Shown here in pieces: positions 1 to 10,700 of a stretch of DNA of 64,000 nt. The translations under genes and the position numbers were made by a program. Under the pieces are notes generated by a model. That model did not search any database. It was not told the origin of the DNA and saw nothing but the letters and a program-made list of their open reading frames with translations. The stretch covers positions 1 to 64,000 of the forward strand of contig CAYFPO010000001.1 in assembly GCA_964345035.1 (NCBI GenBank). The letters are read 5' to 3'. Positions within the stretch are counted from its first letter, which is position 1, and each line of letters begins with the position of its first letter. Source of the DNA: CAYFPO01 sp964345035 (lineage in GTDB: Bacteria > Fidelibacterota > Marinisomatia > SCGC-AAA003-L08 > GCA-002704045).

Positions 1-3000
1 GATGAGAGATTCCGGTCTTCAATACATCATAATGGTCAGACTGGCTGGAAGTATACAGATCATCATAATATGACATATCTGTATTTCTTGCCAATCCGTC
101 TGCAGGATAACTGAAGTCAACATCACTGGCACCATTGAGGAAAATTGAATATGCCTCTCCGGGATACATTGTAGTTATTTGATACACACCAAATGATGGC
201 ACATTAAACTGCCCCGCATCATTAGACACCAGTAAAATATTGTCATAGTAATCACCAAATACATCTTCAGATGCCATAGTGCTCTGTGGTAGATATGGAA
301 GCATATTCATCTTGAATGCTTCAATTGTCAAAGTTGTAGTCTGATCAATTGGCAGACCTTCAACACTTACAGACACATCTGCACCACCGCTGATAAAACA
401 ATCATATCCTTCTAGACCGAGATCACCAATCTGATCTACACCAAATGAAGGAACATAGAAATTACCATCATCATCGCTGCATACCAGAATTCCTGCCTCA
501 CCAAGGACTGATTCAATTGCGGGATCATCCGGTGTAACATTGAATGAGATTGAATTCAGCATAAACGCATTCAGTGTAACTTCTTGAGTTACTGAATATA
601 CCGGTTCAAGCACTGCGGCAGTAAACAGATCGCCCCATTCACCTGCACCACTTGTATATGTTGCATTTACATCATATTCGCTGTCATCACTGGCATCCCA
701 GAATTTGAACACTATATTATTACCTTCCACAGCACCGTTCAATACCGGTCCACCAAAATCAGAAAGGTCAACTGATATTATTCCTGTTAACTCAAGCTGA
801 TCGCCTGTCCAGACACCGGAACCAACCAGCACTTCACCGTATTCAGGATCTTCACATCCTTCATCCGGATCACAGGTTTCAACTACACCACTGGCATCAA
901 AAATACCAACTTCATCTCCAACTGCAATATCATCACCCAGAATATCCTGAACAATGACCAGTTGATTTTCACCGGTTTCTGTGATATCAACTACAAAATG
1001 AACCGGAACGTTTTCTGGTTCTTCATTGGTAGTTGCACAATCTTCATCTGAATGTCCAGATTCAAGATTATCCAGAACTGCAGTCACTGTGTAACAATGT
1101 GATTCTTCGAAACCCAGGCCGGAATCAGTGTAATCATTACCTGCCAAACCTTCTGCATGCAGTTCACCATCACGATATACATTAAATGATACTTCGGACG
1201 GATATACGCAACAATCATTACAACCAAGGTCACATTCTGGATCATAGTTCAATGCCTCCGGGTCGTCGCAGCATTCAGGTACCGGGTATTCACAACAGCT
1301 GAAATCGTCAGGGTCGTCTGAACAGCCATCTGCACCAGGATCATAATTATCTGCTTCCGGATCATTACAGCCATAGTTTGGTGGTGGAGGTTCACCAATA
1401 CAATACGGATCACCCGCATCCACACCTAACGCATTACCACTCTGATCTGAGAATACCGGATCATTAACCTCAACACAACCTTCATCACCTGACATCTCAA
1501 TTTCAACATAAGTCAGAATGCCGTCACCTTCCGGAATGGTGGCACCTGTCAGACTAAATCCAAGAACCGTTCCTGATTCATTGGTGGACATCATAAATCC
1601 AGCATCACCTGCACTTCCGCCTCCTGCACCGGTTACAAGAAATCCTGCTATATCCGAATTCAATGTCATCTGGAAACCGGCAACCGGAGTTGAATTACTC
1701 ATATTTATTGCTACGAGTCCGTCACTTACATCCAAAATAGACAGATTAACAACTTCTCTGGAAACATATTCATTAAAGTCGTCAAACCAGCTCAGGTCTG
1801 GTGCATCCCATTCCCAAGTCAGATCAATACTGTTATCACCGCCATCTGCATTCAGATTATAAGGTGGTGGAGTAACCGGTCCAGTTTCCACGGTAAATGA
1901 TCCACAGGATGAAGTGCCCGGCAGTTCATTTCCATCCGGATCTGATAATACGATATTATCTATACAAGATTCTGCACTACCTGCATCATCACCACTTGCA
2001 GTTACTATAACAATTGGTCCGGTACCCGGATCTATCGTTCCACCAGTCAGACTGAACCCGAGAATTAGTCCTTCTTCACTGAAACTAAATGTAAAGTCTT
2101 CAGTCCTGGGAGTTGTGGTAACATCAGCCAGACTTGCAATATCCGGATCAAAACTCAATACGAATTGGAATCCTCCAACCTCAACATCATTATTCATGCC
2201 AATGCTGAAATTACCAGTTCCGCCTAATGAGGCTGTTCCATCACCAACCGGAATTTCGATTGCATCCGGTGGCGGCACATCATTCACTGTAAATTCACCG
2301 CATTCTGACGATGAGAACATTGCATTCCCGTCTGGATCTGATAATACAATATCATCGAGGCAGGATTCTGCATCACCCGGAGAATCACCTTCCACAGTCA
2401 CTGCAACAACTGCACCCGTACCCGGATCAATCACATCACCTTCAAGGCTGAATCCGATAATAATACCATTATTTTCGGAGAGCATAAATCCTTCAGTTCT
2501 TTCAGTAGTTTCAACGGAAATGATAGTAGCAATATCAGGATCAAAACTCAATTCAAACTGGAATCCGGCTACCGGATCTTCGTTATCCATATCAATGCTG
2601 ATATCATCAGTTCCGCCAACATCTGCAGACCCATTAGAAACACTCAATCCAACTATACTGCCGGGATCTGTTGCTGTTGCACAATCTTCATTGGAATGGA
2701 CTGATTCACCTTCGTCATAAACTGCAGTAACTGTGTAGCAGTACTCAACACCCGGAGTTACAGAACCGTCATCATATTCGGTTTCTTCAGTATTATCCAG
2801 GTAGTTGCCATCACGATATACATTGTATCCTAACAGATCACGTTGTGAAAATTCAACGGTTGTGTACTCAACCGGAATTTCATCAGCATTTTCAACTGTT
2901 TCCCCTTTTGCATATCCGTGGGGTTCTGCATAATATCCCGTTATTATTGAAGATACAAATCCACCGGTGCTGAATGTTATACTTTCTTCTGTACCAAACT

Positions 3001-6000
3001 CACCGCCTGATCCAATTAGATTTCCATCCACATAGAGATTGTAATATCCCTCACCGTATCCACAGCAGATACCATCACCCCAGGAATCATAAATAGTAAA
3101 TGTATATGACCCGTCTTCCAGAGGAACATCCCATTCATACATTTGACCAGGAACTGATAGTTCGCCTTCACTGGCACCGCCAACAACCTGACCATTTGAA
3201 TTTACTATTGTCCAGGATGTTTCACCGGGATAATCGTCCGTAAAAATTTCTACTGTTGCTAATCCCTCACCAGGAGTGTTTCCACCTTCAGGAGCTTCCC
3301 AATCCAAATGGATATTAGCCAACTCACCGTCAGCAGTCAGATCTGTGGGTGGATTCAACTCTGGTGGCGGCGGCGGGCCTTCGGGTGTTGCACATGCAAT
3401 TTCAGATTCACCTGATTCACCAGCAACATTTACCGCTGTAACGAAATAACAATAATCAGTTCCATTTATTACATCCAAATCAAGATAATCAGTGCTTTCT
3501 ACGGAAGCTATGAGTTCATATTCACGACTTATAGAAACTGAATAAAATTCTTTCTGGCTTGTATATAGATTAGAAAAGTAACGAATTACATTACCATTGC
3601 CGTCCAATCTTTGCCCAAGCTCATTATGAAATTGCTGATATAGTTCAGATGAATCTCTTCCACAGTATCCACATTCTGAACAAGCATCATCACAGCAATC
3701 TCCATAATCTACGCAAAGCGAATCACAATAACATCCGGCAGGAGACATTGTATCACAATATCCAACACAATCACCATCACCGCCTCCGCCATCGCAGTCG
3801 CCATTATCCCAATTAAACTCATCACAATCTAAATAAATACCCCAGGTTCCGTCATCACATAATCCATCACCGAGCCATGCATCAACAGTTTCAGAATCAA
3901 CACATTGTAACTGGCAATCTAATAGACAATCACCCGATTCACAACCGTTGCATGAATCGCCGATGTCGCCGTCACCACCGCCGTCATCATCGCCCAATGT
4001 AAACGAAACAGTACCATAATCACCATTATTTAAAGTACCGGAAGCTACAGTCTGACCGTCCTCATTTGTAAATGAAAATGAACCTCCGTTCCAGCCATCA
4101 CCATAGCTGTCAAACATATGCATTGTATATTCACCACCTTCAAGTTCAAGTTGATAAAAACCAGCGACTCCGCTGGCGACAACACCGGAACCCACATATT
4201 CTAATTCCCAGGAAATTTCACTGTCCCAGCTTCCGCCGCCAACTGACAGATTATAAACACCAACACCACCGGATGAGCCTTCTTCACGATATATATTATA
4301 ATGATCTGTGTTAAATGAAGGATCCCATTCTAAAGCTACCTGGCTGTCATCGCCTGTAGCAGTTAATCCGGTTGGAGGCAATGGTGGTTCCGGGGGTGGT
4401 TCTTCACCGGAAACTTCCACAACACCGCCTTCAGATTCATGCGGAATTTCATCTGCATTCTCATCAGCTAAAATAGAATACGCAAAATCCACAGAAATAG
4501 ATGCTTCATAAATACTGGTTGACTGGTAACTGATATTGGCAATTGGACCTGTACCTGGTGCGATTTGATCACCTGTCAAACTGAATGCAACCATAATGAA
4601 AGAACCATCCGGTTGTGAATTCCATGAAACCATGAATCCTTCAAGACGATCTGTGGGAATAATATCCAATGCATCCAGATGGTCTGGCGCATCCTGAACA
4701 TTAACTTCAATACCTGTAACAAAATCATCGTTACAAAGACTGATATCAATTTCAAAAGAATCACCAGCATTTATGGATGCACTGCCCAATGATAATGTTG
4801 TTGGTCCGTCACATCCACATTCAGATGGATCAACTGCACCACCAAAACATTCACCACAGACATCTAAGTCAGATTCATAACAACAGTTACCATAAAAATC
4901 TTCCGTAGCGTCACCAAAACAGTCTCCCATACAATCCTGATCGCTGTTAGGATCATGTCCAGAGTTACCACCGGAACATTCACCACAGTCATCAATAAAT
5001 GCTTCACCTCCACAGTCACCGTTACAGTCTTCTTCATATTCGCAGCTGCCATCATCAACCAAAGCATCCGGGTCGTAATTACACGCATCCATATCTGTGC
5101 AGCCAAATCCATCAAAACAGTCACCCACTTCTACTTCATAAGGTATTCCATCCGGATCTGATAATACTACATTTTCAATACAGAAAGATTCTCCGGGATC
5201 GGAAAATGATACGGTTACCAATAATGCATTTGCAGGTGGAATTGTATTTCCTTCCAGAGAAAATCCTATGACAGTTGTAGGACCATTTGAAATGGAAAAT
5301 CCATTTGCTTCAGCAGTTCCGCCATAAGCACTTTCCACAGTTAAGCCTGTAAGATCAAATTGAAAACCTGCTACTTCAAATTCGTTATTCATCAATATTC
5401 CAAGGGTGGATCCATCCATATCCACATTGGTAATATCCAGCATAAATCCTTCCTGCACACATTCTGCAGGGTCGGTAGCATCACCGAAGCATTCACCACA
5501 GACATCCTGGTCAGGAGCATAACAGCATTCTCCGTTGTAATCTACCACTGCGTCACCAAAACATTCGCCCATACAATCCATATCAGCGTTGTTGCCATCA
5601 CAAACACCGCATTCATCAATTACCGCATCACCACCGCATTCATCGGCACAATCAAATTCATAGGCACAGCTTCCATCATCTTCTTCTGCATCCGGATCAT
5701 AATTACATGCATCAGGGTCGGTGCAACCATATACTGCTGAATAACAATCACCCAATTCCACATCCAGAGAATTACCCTCCGGATCTGAAAGTACCGGGCT
5801 ATCCAGGCAGATTTCTTCTGCTGGATTTTCAAATGTTACTTCCACTAAAACTGCATTGCTCGGTGGAATTGTATTTCCTTCCAACGAGAAACCTAGGATT
5901 GTAGTAGAACTAACAGAAATCATAAATCCATTGGCTTCGGCAGTCCCGCCACCTGCACCAGTTATTGTCGCACCAGTAATATCAAACTGAAAACCTGCAA

Positions 6001-7603
6001 CTTCAGATTCATTATTCATTACAACATCCAGAGTGCCACCGCTTGCACTCACATTTGCAAGACTCAAGCTGAATCCTTCCTGAACACATTCAGATGGATC
6101 AACAGCATCACCAAAACATACTTCACAGGCATCCAGATCACCACTACTGCAGCAGTCACCATTGATATCATTTACTGCATCACCAAAACATTCGCCCATA
6201 CAATCCATATCAGCGTTGTTGCCATCACAAACACCGCATTCATCAATTACCGCATCACCACCGCATTCATCGGCACAATCAAATTCATAGGCACAGCTTC
6301 CATCATCTTCTTCTGCATCCGGATCATAATTACATGCATCAGGGTCGGTGCAACCATATACTGCTGAATAACAATCACCCAATTCCACATCCAGAGAATT
6401 ACCCTCCGGATCTGAAAGTACCGGGCTATCCAGGCAGATTTCTTCTGCTGGATTTTCAAATGTTACATCCACTAAAACTGCATTACCGGGTGGAATCGTT
6501 TCTCCCGTAAGTGAAAATCCAAGAATTGTAGTAGAACTAACAGAAATCATAAATCCATTAGCTTCGGCAGTTCCACCGGAGGCGCCTGTCAATGTGGCGC
6601 CAGTAATATCAAACTGAAAACCTGCAACTTCAGATTCATTGTTCATGACCACACTTAATGTTCCGCCGCCTGCGTTAACATTTGACAAACTTAAACTAAA
6701 TCCTTCCTGAACACATTCAGATGGATCAACAGCATCACCATAACATACTTCACAGGCATCCAGATCACCACTACTGCAGCAGTCACCATTGATATCATTT
6801 ACTGCATCACCATTACAATCACCCATACAATCTTCTACTGCATCGCCATTACATTCGCCAGCACAATCCTCCATTGCATCTCCACCGCATTCACCAGCAC
6901 AATCTTGTGTAGATGTTGTAAATCCTGCAGAATCAGATGAACATTCATCAGAGTATTCTGAATGTCCACTGTCAGCAGCTACAACAGTCAATTCATGGTC
7001 GTTGCCTTCACATCCGGCCGTAATTGAGAAAGAATCGGTATAAAACATTCCTGCTGAACTCCCGTCAACATAGGCATGATAATGGTCGCCATCCTGAAAA
7101 CCTGTACTGGACATACTTACAGTCAATTGATCGCCGGAAACTTCTGTACCGGTAATTGAAACACAAGGATCGGGTGGGTCTCCATAATAATAATCCGGAC
7201 CAACTTCTACTTCGAGGGCATTTCCTGATTGGTCAGAAATCACTGCTCCACTCAGGGATAAATTACCAGAATCTCCGGACATATTAACTTCAACATTACA
7301 GAGCACCCCTGAGCCTGCAGGAATTGTTGCTCCTGTCAAACTGAATCCAAGAACTGTCCCGCTTTCATTTGTTGACATCATAAATCCTGCATCCCCAGCC
7401 ATACCACCAGATGCACCGGTGACGGTCAGAAAATCTGGATCATCATTCAGCGTAAACTGAAAACCTCCTACATCCACACTGTTGGCCATGGATACCTCAA
7501 CCATACCATCGGACGCATTGGTTATTGTTACAGTTACATCCTGTGTAAAGATGAATCCTGTACAAAGTAATAGTGTAAATAAAATGGATTGTAATCGTTT
7601 CAT
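1..7603 (-). CDS. giant secreted cohesin-like/FN3 surface protein (C-terminus beyond window)
   Basis: The frame is open from an ATG at 7603-7601 down to base 2 (about 2534 codons) and continues out of the window. It starts MKRLQSILFTLLLCTGFIFT, a signal peptide, after the ribosome site AAGGTGG. At least eight cohesin-like beta-sandwich modules are visible (pattern GFQF...GFSLTG..I.PGSG...DP.GN). They are mixed with Cys/Asp-rich repeats (residues about 150-220, 270-305, then once per 209-214-residue unit), a Notch/LNR-like Cys cluster (about 1234-1300, WLGDGLCDDG), FN3-like segments and a DSWGDGICC module. The last residues in view (DGLARNTDMSYY) align with the region about 300 residues from the end of the next gene, so a similar end with a sorting domain is expected about 0.7-1 kb outside. 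Role inferred: cell-surface or extracellular scaffold/adhesin. No enzyme motif seen. Confidence 0.85.
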   Translation of the reverse strand, partial: MKRLQSILFTLLLCTGFIFTQDVTVTITNASDGMVEVSMANSVDVGGFQFTLNDDPDFLTVTGASGGMAGDAGFMMSTNESGTVLGFSLTGATIPAGSGVLCNVEVNMSGDSGNLSLSGAVISDQSGNALEVEVGPDYYYGDPPDPCVSITGTEVSGDQLTVSMSSTGFQDGDHYHAYVDGSSAGMFYTDSFSITAGCEGNDHELTVVAADSGHSEYSDECSSDSAGFTTSTQDCAGECGGDAMEDCAGECNGDAVEDCMGDCNGDAVNDINGDCCSSGDLDACEVCYGDAVDPSECVQEGFSLSLSNVNAGGGTLSVVMNNESEVAGFQFDITGATLTGASGGTAEANGFMISVSSTTILGFSLTGETIPPGNAVLVDVTFENPAEEICLDSPVLSDPEGNSLDVELGDCYSAVYGCTDPDACNYDPDAEEDDGSCAYEFDCADECGGDAVIDECGVCDGNNADMDCMGECFGDAVNDINGDCCSSGDLDACEVCFGDAVDPSECVQEGFSLSLANVSASGGTLDVVMNNESEVAGFQFDITGATITGAGGGTAEANGFMISVSSTTILGFSLEGNTIPPSNAVLVEVTFENPAEEICLDSPVLSDPEGNSLDVELGDCYSAVYGCTDPDACNYDPDAEEDDGSCAYEFDCADECGGDAVIDECGVCDGNNADMDCMGECFGDAVVDYNGECCYAPDQDVCGECFGDATDPAECVQEGFMLDITNVDMDGSTLGILMNNEFEVAGFQFDLTGLTVESAYGGTAEANGFSISNGPTTVIGFSLEGNTIPPANALLVTVSFSDPGESFCIENVVLSDPDGIPYEVEVGDCFDGFGCTDMDACNYDPDALVDDGSCEYEEDCNGDCGGEAFIDDCGECSGGNSGHDPNSDQDCMGDCFGDATEDFYGNCCYESDLDVCGECFGGAVDPSECGCDGPTTLSLGSASINAGDSFEIDISLCNDDFVTGIEVNVQDAPDHLDALDIIPTDRLEGFMVSWNSQPDGSFIMVAFSLTGDQIAPGTGPIANISYQSTSIYEASISVDFAYSILADENADEIPHESEGGVVEVSGEEPPPEPPLPPTGLTATGDDSQVALEWDPSFNTDHYNIYREEGSSGGVGVYNLSVGGGSWDSEISWELEYVGSGVVASGVAGFYQLELEGGEYTMHMFDSYGDGWNGGSFSFTNEDGQTVASGTLNNGDYGTVSFTLGDDDGGGDGDIGDSCNGCESGDCLLDCQLQCVDSETVDAWLGDGLCDDGTWGIYLDCDEFNWDNGDCDGGGGDGDCVGYCDTMSPAGCYCDSLCVDYGDCCDDACSECGYCGRDSSELYQQFHNELGQRLDGNGNVIRYFSNLYTSQKEFYSVSISREYELIASVESTDYLDLDVINGTDYCYFVTAVNVAGESGESEIACATPEGPPPPPELNPPTDLTADGELANIHLDWEAPEGGNTPGEGLATVEIFTDDYPGETSWTIVNSNGQVVGGASEGELSVPGQMYEWDVPLEDGSYTFTIYDSWGDGICCGYGEGYYNLYVDGNLIGSGGEFGTEESITFSTGGFVSSIITGYYAEPHGYAKGETVENADEIPVEYTTVEFSQRDLLGYNVYRDGNYLDNTEETEYDDGSVTPGVEYCYTVTAVYDEGESVHSNEDCATATDPGSIVGLSVSNGSADVGGTDDISIDMDNEDPVAGFQFELSFDPDIATIISVETTERTEGFMLSENNGIIIGFSLEGDVIDPGTGAVVAVTVEGDSPGDAESCLDDIVLSDPDGNAMFSSSECGEFTVNDVPPPDAIEIPVGDGTASLGGTGNFSIGMNNDVEVGGFQFVLSFDPDIASLADVTTTPRTEDFTFSFSEEGLILGFSLTGGTIDPGTGPIVIVTASGDDAGSAESCIDNIVLSDPDGNELPGTSSCGSFTVETGPVTPPPYNLNADGGDNSIDLTWEWDAPDLSWFDDFNEYVSREVVNLSILDVSDGLVAINMSNSTPVAGFQMTLNSDIAGFLVTGAGGGSAGDAGFMMSTNESGTVLGFSLTGATIPEGDGILTYVEIEMSGDEGCVEVNDPVFSDQSGNALGVDAGDPYCIGEPPPPNYGCNDPEADNYDPGADGCSDDPDDFSCCEYPVPECCDDPEALNYDPECDLGCNDCCVYPSEVSFNVYRDGELHAEGLAGNDYTDSGLGFEESHCYTVTAVLDNLESGHSDEDCATTNEEPENVPVHFVVDITETGENQLVIVQDILGDDIAVGDEVGIFDASGVVETCDPDEGCEDPEYGEVLVGSGVWTGDQLELTGIISVDLSDFGGPVLNGAVEGNNIVFKFWDASDDSEYDVNATYTSGAGEWGDLFTAAVLEPVYSVTQEVTLNAFMLNSISFNVTPDDPAIESVLGEAGILVCSDDDGNFYVPSFGVDQIGDLGLEGYDCFISGGADVSVSVEGLPIDQTTTLTIEAFKMNMLPYLPQSTMASEDVFGDYYDNILLVSNDAGQFNVPSFGVYQITTMYPGEAYSIFLNGASDVDFSYPADGLARNTDMSYYDDLYTSSQSDHYDVLKTGISH
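5445..6698 (-). repeat. 627-bp in-frame tandem modules with a 287-bp identical block
   Basis: Within the first giant gene the unit made of one cohesin-like module plus one Cys/Asp-rich module recurs with a period of exactly 627 bp (209 codons): landmarks at 5445, 6072 and 6699. A further upstream-of-5445 neighbour sits 642 bp away (landmark 4816 versus 5458). Bases 5553-5839 and 6180-6466 are identical over all 287 positions when read side by side; outside this block the copies diverge (first differences at 5552/6179 and 5840/6467). A second stretch near 6072-6185 versus 6699-6812 is nearly identical. Confidence 0.9.
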
Positions 7604-7668
7604 TTTTCCACCTTTCTTGTTATTAATGATAAGTAAATTCAAATCTATTTATAAAATTCGCCCTTCAA
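7601..7668 (-). promoter_or_regulatory. candidate TAnnTTTG promoter and RBS of the first giant gene
   Basis: Reading the minus strand, TAGATTTG (7647-7640) fits the Bacteroidota -7 consensus TAnnTTTG, and TTG (7668-7666) lies 18 bases upstream, close to the usual -33 spacing. The ribosome site AAGGTGG follows about 5 bases before the ATG. The box is seen; that it is used is inference. Confidence 0.4.
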
Positions 7669-7734
7669 ATTATCTTTTAGGGGGCTATTCTCCAAAATGA
7701 TTTAATGTAACACTCTGTAAAGAAATAATTTTTA

Positions 7735-7765
7735 AATAAAAGAAAAGCCCCGAAAGTATCGGGGC
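7735..7765 (-). terminator. rho-independent terminator after the second giant gene
   Basis: Stem GCCCCGA (7747-7753) pairs with TCGGGGC (7759-7765) around the loop AAGTA. On the minus strand it is followed by TTTTCTTTTA. It lies 22 bases past the stop of the 7788-14804 gene and separates it from the first giant gene, so the two paralogues are probably separate transcripts. Confidence 0.85.
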
Positions 7766-7787
7766 CTATCTTTTTAACTCTTAAGTA

Positions 7788-10700
7788 TTATTTCATTAAT
7801 ACCATTTTCCGTGTAACCGATACATCTGTGCCTTGGAGTGCATAGATGTATAAACCTGCAGAAACCGAGTTTCCATTTACATCAGTTCCATCCCATGTTA
7901 CAGTGTGATATCCGATGTCCATTGATTCATTAACTAACGTATTAACTAATCGGCCGGTAATGTCATATACATTCAGAGTAATATGACCATCATTCGGCAC
8001 ACTGAATTCAATAGTGGTTGACGGATTAAATGGATTTGGATAGTTCTGACTCAAATTAAAATCTTCAGGAACTGCCAACATATCATATACCGTAATACTA
8101 CCTGAAGTGAGTGGTGTCATTCCATACTGATCATTAGACAGATGGCTTTCTACACGTATTTCTTGCCCCTGCTTTGCATCCCAAACACGGAGTTCAATGT
8201 TATCACCCAATTCAAATCCGGGAAGATCAATATTATGATCGTGATATCCTGCCCAGGCAGTAATCACTGCCGGTTTGGAAAGATCCATGACCTTTATTGC
8301 ACCAACCAGATTTCCATTTGCATATGCAGCAATTTCATCTCCAATATTGATATGACCATTTAGTTGAGTCAATATAACGGGATATGGAATACCTGTTTTA
8401 ACCGGCACATAATGTTCTGCAACACAAGATGCATAATAATCACTCATATCCTCATCTACCCGAGCAAGACCGGGAGCTGGATATGTGAAATCCACATCGC
8501 TTGCACCACTCAGGAATATTGAGTATGCTTCCCCGGGATACAGCATATCCAGGCTGAACACATTGAATGACGGCACATAAAAATCACCTGAATCATTTGC
8601 AACCAGCAATATGTCATCATCGTGAGGTCCAAATGCATCTGTGGAAGCCATTTCAGTCTGTGGCAAATACGGTAACAGATTCACTTTAAATGCTTCAATC
8701 AACAAAGATTGTGATGCATCTACCGGTGGGCCGGTAACAGAAACGGATTGATCTGTCATACCATTTATGAAGATCTTATATCCTTCAGCCAGATTCACAT
8801 CACCAATCTGATCAACACCAAAATCCGGTGCAAAGAAATCACCATCATCATTTTTAGCAAGTAAAACACCGGCATCAGCCAGTATATTAGCAAATGCAGG
8901 ATCCTCAGGTTCTACATTGAACGATGCCATATTGAATTGTAATGCTTCAATGGTTAAATCCTGAGTCACTGTTGATGGACCATAAGGATATATAAACTCG
9001 GCACATTCACCAGCAGTATACCATGGGTTAGCATCCGGATCTGAAAATACTGCGTTTTCAAAACACATATCTAATGTCAGATCTTCTGCAAATGCATGAT
9101 CTACTGTCAGAGATACAATCGCACCAGTTCCTGCATCTATGGTGGTACCTGTCAGAGAAAATCCAACAACCGTAATTTCTCCTGCCACATCACTACCGCT
9201 GATCATCCAATCACCAGGTATCCGATTGGTTGGTTCTGTACTCACATACCAGAATGCATCCGGAACATCAGAAATAGTAAACTGAATACCGGCTACTGGA
9301 CCAACATTATCCATCAATACATCAAATGTATTATCACTTGTCTGTTCCATTGTCAAAAACACATCAGGAACACCGATAATGGCAGTACTACAGCCAAATT
9401 CAGAATAAATAGAATTACCATTTTCGTCAGAGAAAACTGATGTAGGTCTGAAACAGATATCAGATAATCCATCTTCAGCATCTTCATTTACCTGATAGGT
9501 GATCGTAAATAGATCACCGGATTCTTCCAAAGCATCCAGAGTCAATGTAAACCAGAGAGCATTGATATATCCATCAATTTCACTCCACTGGAACATTCCG
9601 CCTGCATTTTCAACCAATTCTGACGGCACAACCTCAATAGCTGTCAGAGCTTCCGGATTATCTTCAATCTCCAATTGGAATCCATAAATTGGAAATGGAC
9701 TATCCATTGAAACCGTTACACTAAATGTGTCACCTTGATCCACAGGATCTGCCCAGGTAGAGATGGTTGCATCCACACTTTCCACATCGATTGTGACTGT
9801 ATTACACACAGATTCTAATGGAAATGGATTTCCATCCGGATCAGCAAAAGCTTCATTTGTTGTACAAATTTCTACATCTGTCGGTTCGCTTGCAAGACTG
9901 CCCAGCGTGATTTCCAGTATTGGTCCTGAACCCGGCTCAATTACAGTTCCGGTAAAAGAAAATCCTAGAATTCTTGCATTACCTTCTGATTGTTCATTTC
10001 CACTGATAGACCAATCCTCAGGCACTCTTTCTGTTCCTACAACATCCATAAAATAAAGGTTATCAGGTACATCTACCAGGTCAAACTGAACCCCTGCAAC
10101 ATCATTATCATTACTCAAAGAAAATGTCAGGGTGATATTGTCACCTCCCTGCACTTCTCCTCCGGAAAGATCCAGATTGAGCCAGGACATTGGGGTTCCC
10201 ATTGCTTCATTGGAATAGCCTGATTCATTCACTTCATCATAAATTGATGATACCACATAATAGTAAGTTGATCCATTCATGACATCTACATCATCATAGT
10301 TTGTAGTGCTGGCATCCGTAAATGTAATGAGATCATATCCTGATCCGGAAGTTTCAGAACGATATACATTATATCCTGAAAGTTCCAATTCTCTTGAAAT
10401 ATCATCTGACCAAATATTGAACGGTACCTCTTCTGAATCAGGTAACAAGGTCATTCCGTGGAAGGAATCTTCGGTATTGATTATTCCTGAATTTGTAATT
10501 AATCCTGTAACTTCTCCCATCGGTGTAGAATCTTCAACTGGTTCAAGAACTACAGTTTGTCCAAATGGAGATGTCAGATATGCACTTAAATTCCAGTTAA
10601 AATTCAGAGCGTATACTTCAGCAATACTTTCCCAAGGACCGCCTGATAATGCAATGAGGTCACTATACCATGGAGTTGCTGGTCCGGAATCTACCCCTGC

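Noticed and set aside
1518..2720. Plus-strand open frames of 114 and 268 codons opposite the first giant gene
   Set aside because: They are low-complexity Pro/Ser/Thr-rich shadows of the Asp/Gly-rich minus-strand protein, without ribosome sites or known domains.
5620..6459. Two identical 70-codon minus-strand frames (5620-5832 and 6247-6459)
   Set aside because: They are out-of-frame readings of the identical 287-bp block within the giant gene.
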